A stretch of DNA of 64,000 bases from Deferribacteraceae bacterium V6Fe1 (GTDB taxonomy: Bacteria; Chrysiogenota; Deferribacteres; Deferribacterales; Deferrivibrionaceae). A model generated the notes under the pieces. That model saw only the letters and a list, made by a program, of their open reading frames with translations, made no database searches and was not told the DNA's origin. The stretch is from assembly GCA_022813675.1 (NCBI GenBank), contig CP063375.1, positions 186,001-250,000 of the forward strand, read 5' to 3'. Positions 62,350 to 64,000 of the stretch are shown here, piece by piece. How positions within the stretch are numbered: position 1 is the stretch's first letter; the number at the start of each line of letters is the position of its first letter. A program made the translations under genes and the position numbers.

Positions 62350-64000
62350 TATGTTTAACTAAATCTACCTTCAAGTACTTCCCTTTATGGAACAGCTCTG
62401 CTGTTTCCTTAAAATCATTAGGTAAAGAAACAACTCCATCCGGCATCCCTTTAACTACAGTAACTCTAAACTTTCTCGTGGTATCTTCAAACTTCAATAT
62501 TATATAGTCCCCATCGGTTACATTAAGTTTAGAGGCATCTGCCGCATTCATCTCAACTGCCGGCTCGGCATACACTTTGCTCAGATCTTTAGATCTTCTC
62601 GTAAATGAACCTGAATGAAGTCTGAGGGAGCCAGGGAAAACTTTATATTTTCCTTTACCTTTTGGCGAAACCTTCTTAAGAGCAAATTCTCCGTCTAACA
62701 CAAATGGATATTTGACTGTTCCACCATTAAAATCAACATCACTGTACAGTGATACCTCTTTTCTTATTAAACTTTGAACCGCATCAACATCCTTAGGAAG
62801 ATTTACACCCAACTTCGCGGATAGTAATGCTAAAAACTCAAGATCAGATATAAGACCGTTGTCCACAGCCTTATTTAAACTCTGAACTCTACCCTCAAAG
62901 TTAGTAAACGTGCCGTTCTTTTCTGCAAAAAGTGAAACAGGAATATATACTTCGGACAATTCTGCAACTTCACTCATAAACGGATCTGCAACTGCCAAAA
63001 AGTCAAGCTTGCCTAAAATATCGCCAAGGTCACTATACTCAGGGTGTAATAGAGGATTTTCACCTAAGATTACAAGTGCCCTTAAGCTACCATCTTCCAA
63101 CACCTTTCGAAAATCAGCCTGTGCTTCTGTTTTTACATAACCCGGTTTATAATAAGGGGTACAACCCATATCTATAATACCTTGAGAGTTGTTTTTAACT
63201 TTGCAAGGTACTGTAATTACATTGCTAACCAGCGATTTTATCTCATTAACATAATATAAATCGAGTTCATCGTATGGATTATAGATTAAAACTGGTTTTT
63301 TGGCACTTTTAAAACTTTCTGCCAAATCTTTAAATTCTCCATCACCTTTAAGGCCATTTACAAAATTTTCTACCTTTTCATATACCTCTGACGGCTTGCC
63401 TGTAAAGAAGTTGGTTGCTACTCTCTTAAGAGAGGTTACTTTAGGATAGAATACACTCAATGTCGTTTCTTCTTTTCTGCCCATTCTTCTTACGGCATAA
63501 CCAAGCACCGGATTTGACTCGGTTACATCTATGTTTAGCACTACCAGATTGTCAGAGTTTTCCACATCCTCATATGTGCCTTCAGGCAAAGCATTAACTG
63601 TTTCAAATGAGAAAACATTATTACTTCCGATTACTTCTCTGGCAAATTTTTGAGCAAGAAATGCTTCTTCGTTGGTTACTCTTGGAGAGACCAATACCCC
63701 AATCGAATCAGCACCATACTTACCTTTTATTTCACCTATTTTAGCGGCAACATATTCTATTGCCTCTTCTATGCTGCTTTCTGAAAATTCCCCCGATTTT
63801 TTAATCTTTGGAGTCTTCTCCCTTTCAGGCGAGTTAATAAGCTCATACCCGAATCTCCCTTTTGCACATAAAAAGCCATGGTTTACGCCTAAATCAGGAT
63901 CTTCGGAGATTTTATAAACTTCATTATCTTCATGCTCAACTATAATTGAACATCCGCATGAACAAAAACCGCAAACAGACTCTGTCTTTTCAAGATTCCA
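62342..64000 (-). CDS. nuoG: NADH-quinone oxidoreductase subunit G, C-terminal part (cut by window edge)
   Basis: 552 residues are visible and the frame is open to the window end, so the N terminus with the ferredoxin-like clusters lies outside. The visible part begins in the molybdopterin-oxidoreductase region with cluster cysteines (CGFCSCGC and LCAKG, at about 10-17 and 45), then the large domain (VLGENPLLHPEYSD, EKNGTFTNFEGRVQ) and the C-terminal MopB-like domain (GSFTRRSKDLSK, VTDGDYIILKF). A formate dehydrogenase alpha subunit is the alternative, but the nuoH-N context favours NuoG. Confidence 0.88.
   Translation of the reverse strand, partial: WNLEKTESVCGFCSCGCSIIVEHEDNEVYKISEDPDLGVNHGFLCAKGRFGYELINSPEREKTPKIKKSGEFSESSIEEAIEYVAAKIGEIKGKYGADSIGVLVSPRVTNEEAFLAQKFAREVIGSNNVFSFETVNALPEGTYEDVENSDNLVVLNIDVTESNPVLGYAVRRMGRKEETTLSVFYPKVTSLKRVATNFFTGKPSEVYEKVENFVNGLKGDGEFKDLAESFKSAKKPVLIYNPYDELDLYYVNEIKSLVSNVITVPCKVKNNSQGIIDMGCTPYYKPGYVKTEAQADFRKVLEDGSLRALVILGENPLLHPEYSDLGDILGKLDFLAVADPFMSEVAELSEVYIPVSLFAEKNGTFTNFEGRVQSLNKAVDNGLISDLEFLALLSAKLGVNLPKDVDAVQSLIRKEVSLYSDVDFNGGTVKYPFVLDGEFALKKVSPKGKGKYKVFPGSLRLHSGSFTRRSKDLSKVYAEPAVEMNAADASKLNVTDGDYIILKFEDTTRKFRVTVVKGMPDGVVSLPNDFKETAELFHKGKYLKVDLVKHNG

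Overview
The window is an AT-rich bacterial chromosome segment that starts and ends inside genes. Gene content points to a Gram-negative, respiring, largely anaerobic bacterium: a multihaem cytochrome c with a signal peptide, sigma-54 control, an oxygen-independent cobalamin pathway, hybrid-cluster protein (Hcp), complex I, GatB and QueH. It resembles the Deferribacterota (Deferribacter/Flexistipes/Calditerrivibrio type), but that placement is inference from gene content, not a database match.

Layout. (1) 1-3482: a histidine kinase and an NtrC-type sigma-54 activator, followed by a truncated multihaem cytochrome gene. The cytochrome gene has a consensus -24/-12 promoter and three TGTTGnATTT repeats upstream, so it is a likely target of the pair. 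(2) 3763-22200: about 18 kb with 21 minus-strand genes, mostly overlapping or a few bases apart, read from one promoter and one cobalamin riboswitch. The order is cbiA, a periplasmic-type cbiK, a BtuCDF-like ABC importer, cobA, cbiL, cbiC, cbiJ, a cbiR-like gene, cobU, cobT, cobS, a cobD-type decarboxylase, cbiP, cbiB, precorrin-2 dehydrogenase, cbiD, cbiE, cbiF, cbiG and cbiH. No cbiT, adenosyltransferase, bluB or ribazole phosphatase gene is seen. (3) 22275-23863: a divergent ABC-2 exporter pair. (4) 24017-25750: glnK-amtB behind a perfect sigma-54 promoter, closed by a strand-specific terminator. (5) 25823-27923: an IS1634-type insertion sequence flanked by an exact 91-bp direct repeat that duplicates the comM terminator; its transposase is frameshifted. 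(6) 27914-31258: comM, sppA and a Na/Ca-exchanger-type gene. (7) 31301-39857: pheA-hisC-aroF-tyrA-aroA-cmk-ispH-rpsA, combining aromatic amino acid synthesis with housekeeping genes. (8) 39858-42450: a candidate small RNA, a yggU gene, and an unusual MinD/FlhG-like ATPase fused to YcgR/PilZ and DUF4388-like domains. (9) 42474-47744: a plus-strand cluster of argC, argJ, a GGCT-like gene, gatB, methylmalonyl-CoA epimerase, queH and a small membrane protein. (10) 47749-54435: csp, a beta-hydroxyacid dehydrogenase, hcp with an FNR/HcpR-like box, a LysE exporter, ilvE, gpsA, a ComFB-domain gene and a ferritin-like gene. (11) 54444-64000: nuoG(partial)-TPR-nuoH-I-J-K-L-M-N, with the ferritin-like gene as the distal member.

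How they fit together. The cob operon can be shut off by its product through the riboswitch and contains both de novo and probable salvage functions (CbiR, BtuCDF). Methylmalonyl-CoA epimerase downstream suggests a B12-dependent methylmalonyl-CoA mutase elsewhere. Two sigma-54 promoters, for the cytochrome and glnK-amtB, match the activator found here and a presumed NtrC elsewhere. Several genes without a Shine-Dalgarno have a -10 element only 5-7 nt before the ATG and may make leaderless mRNAs.
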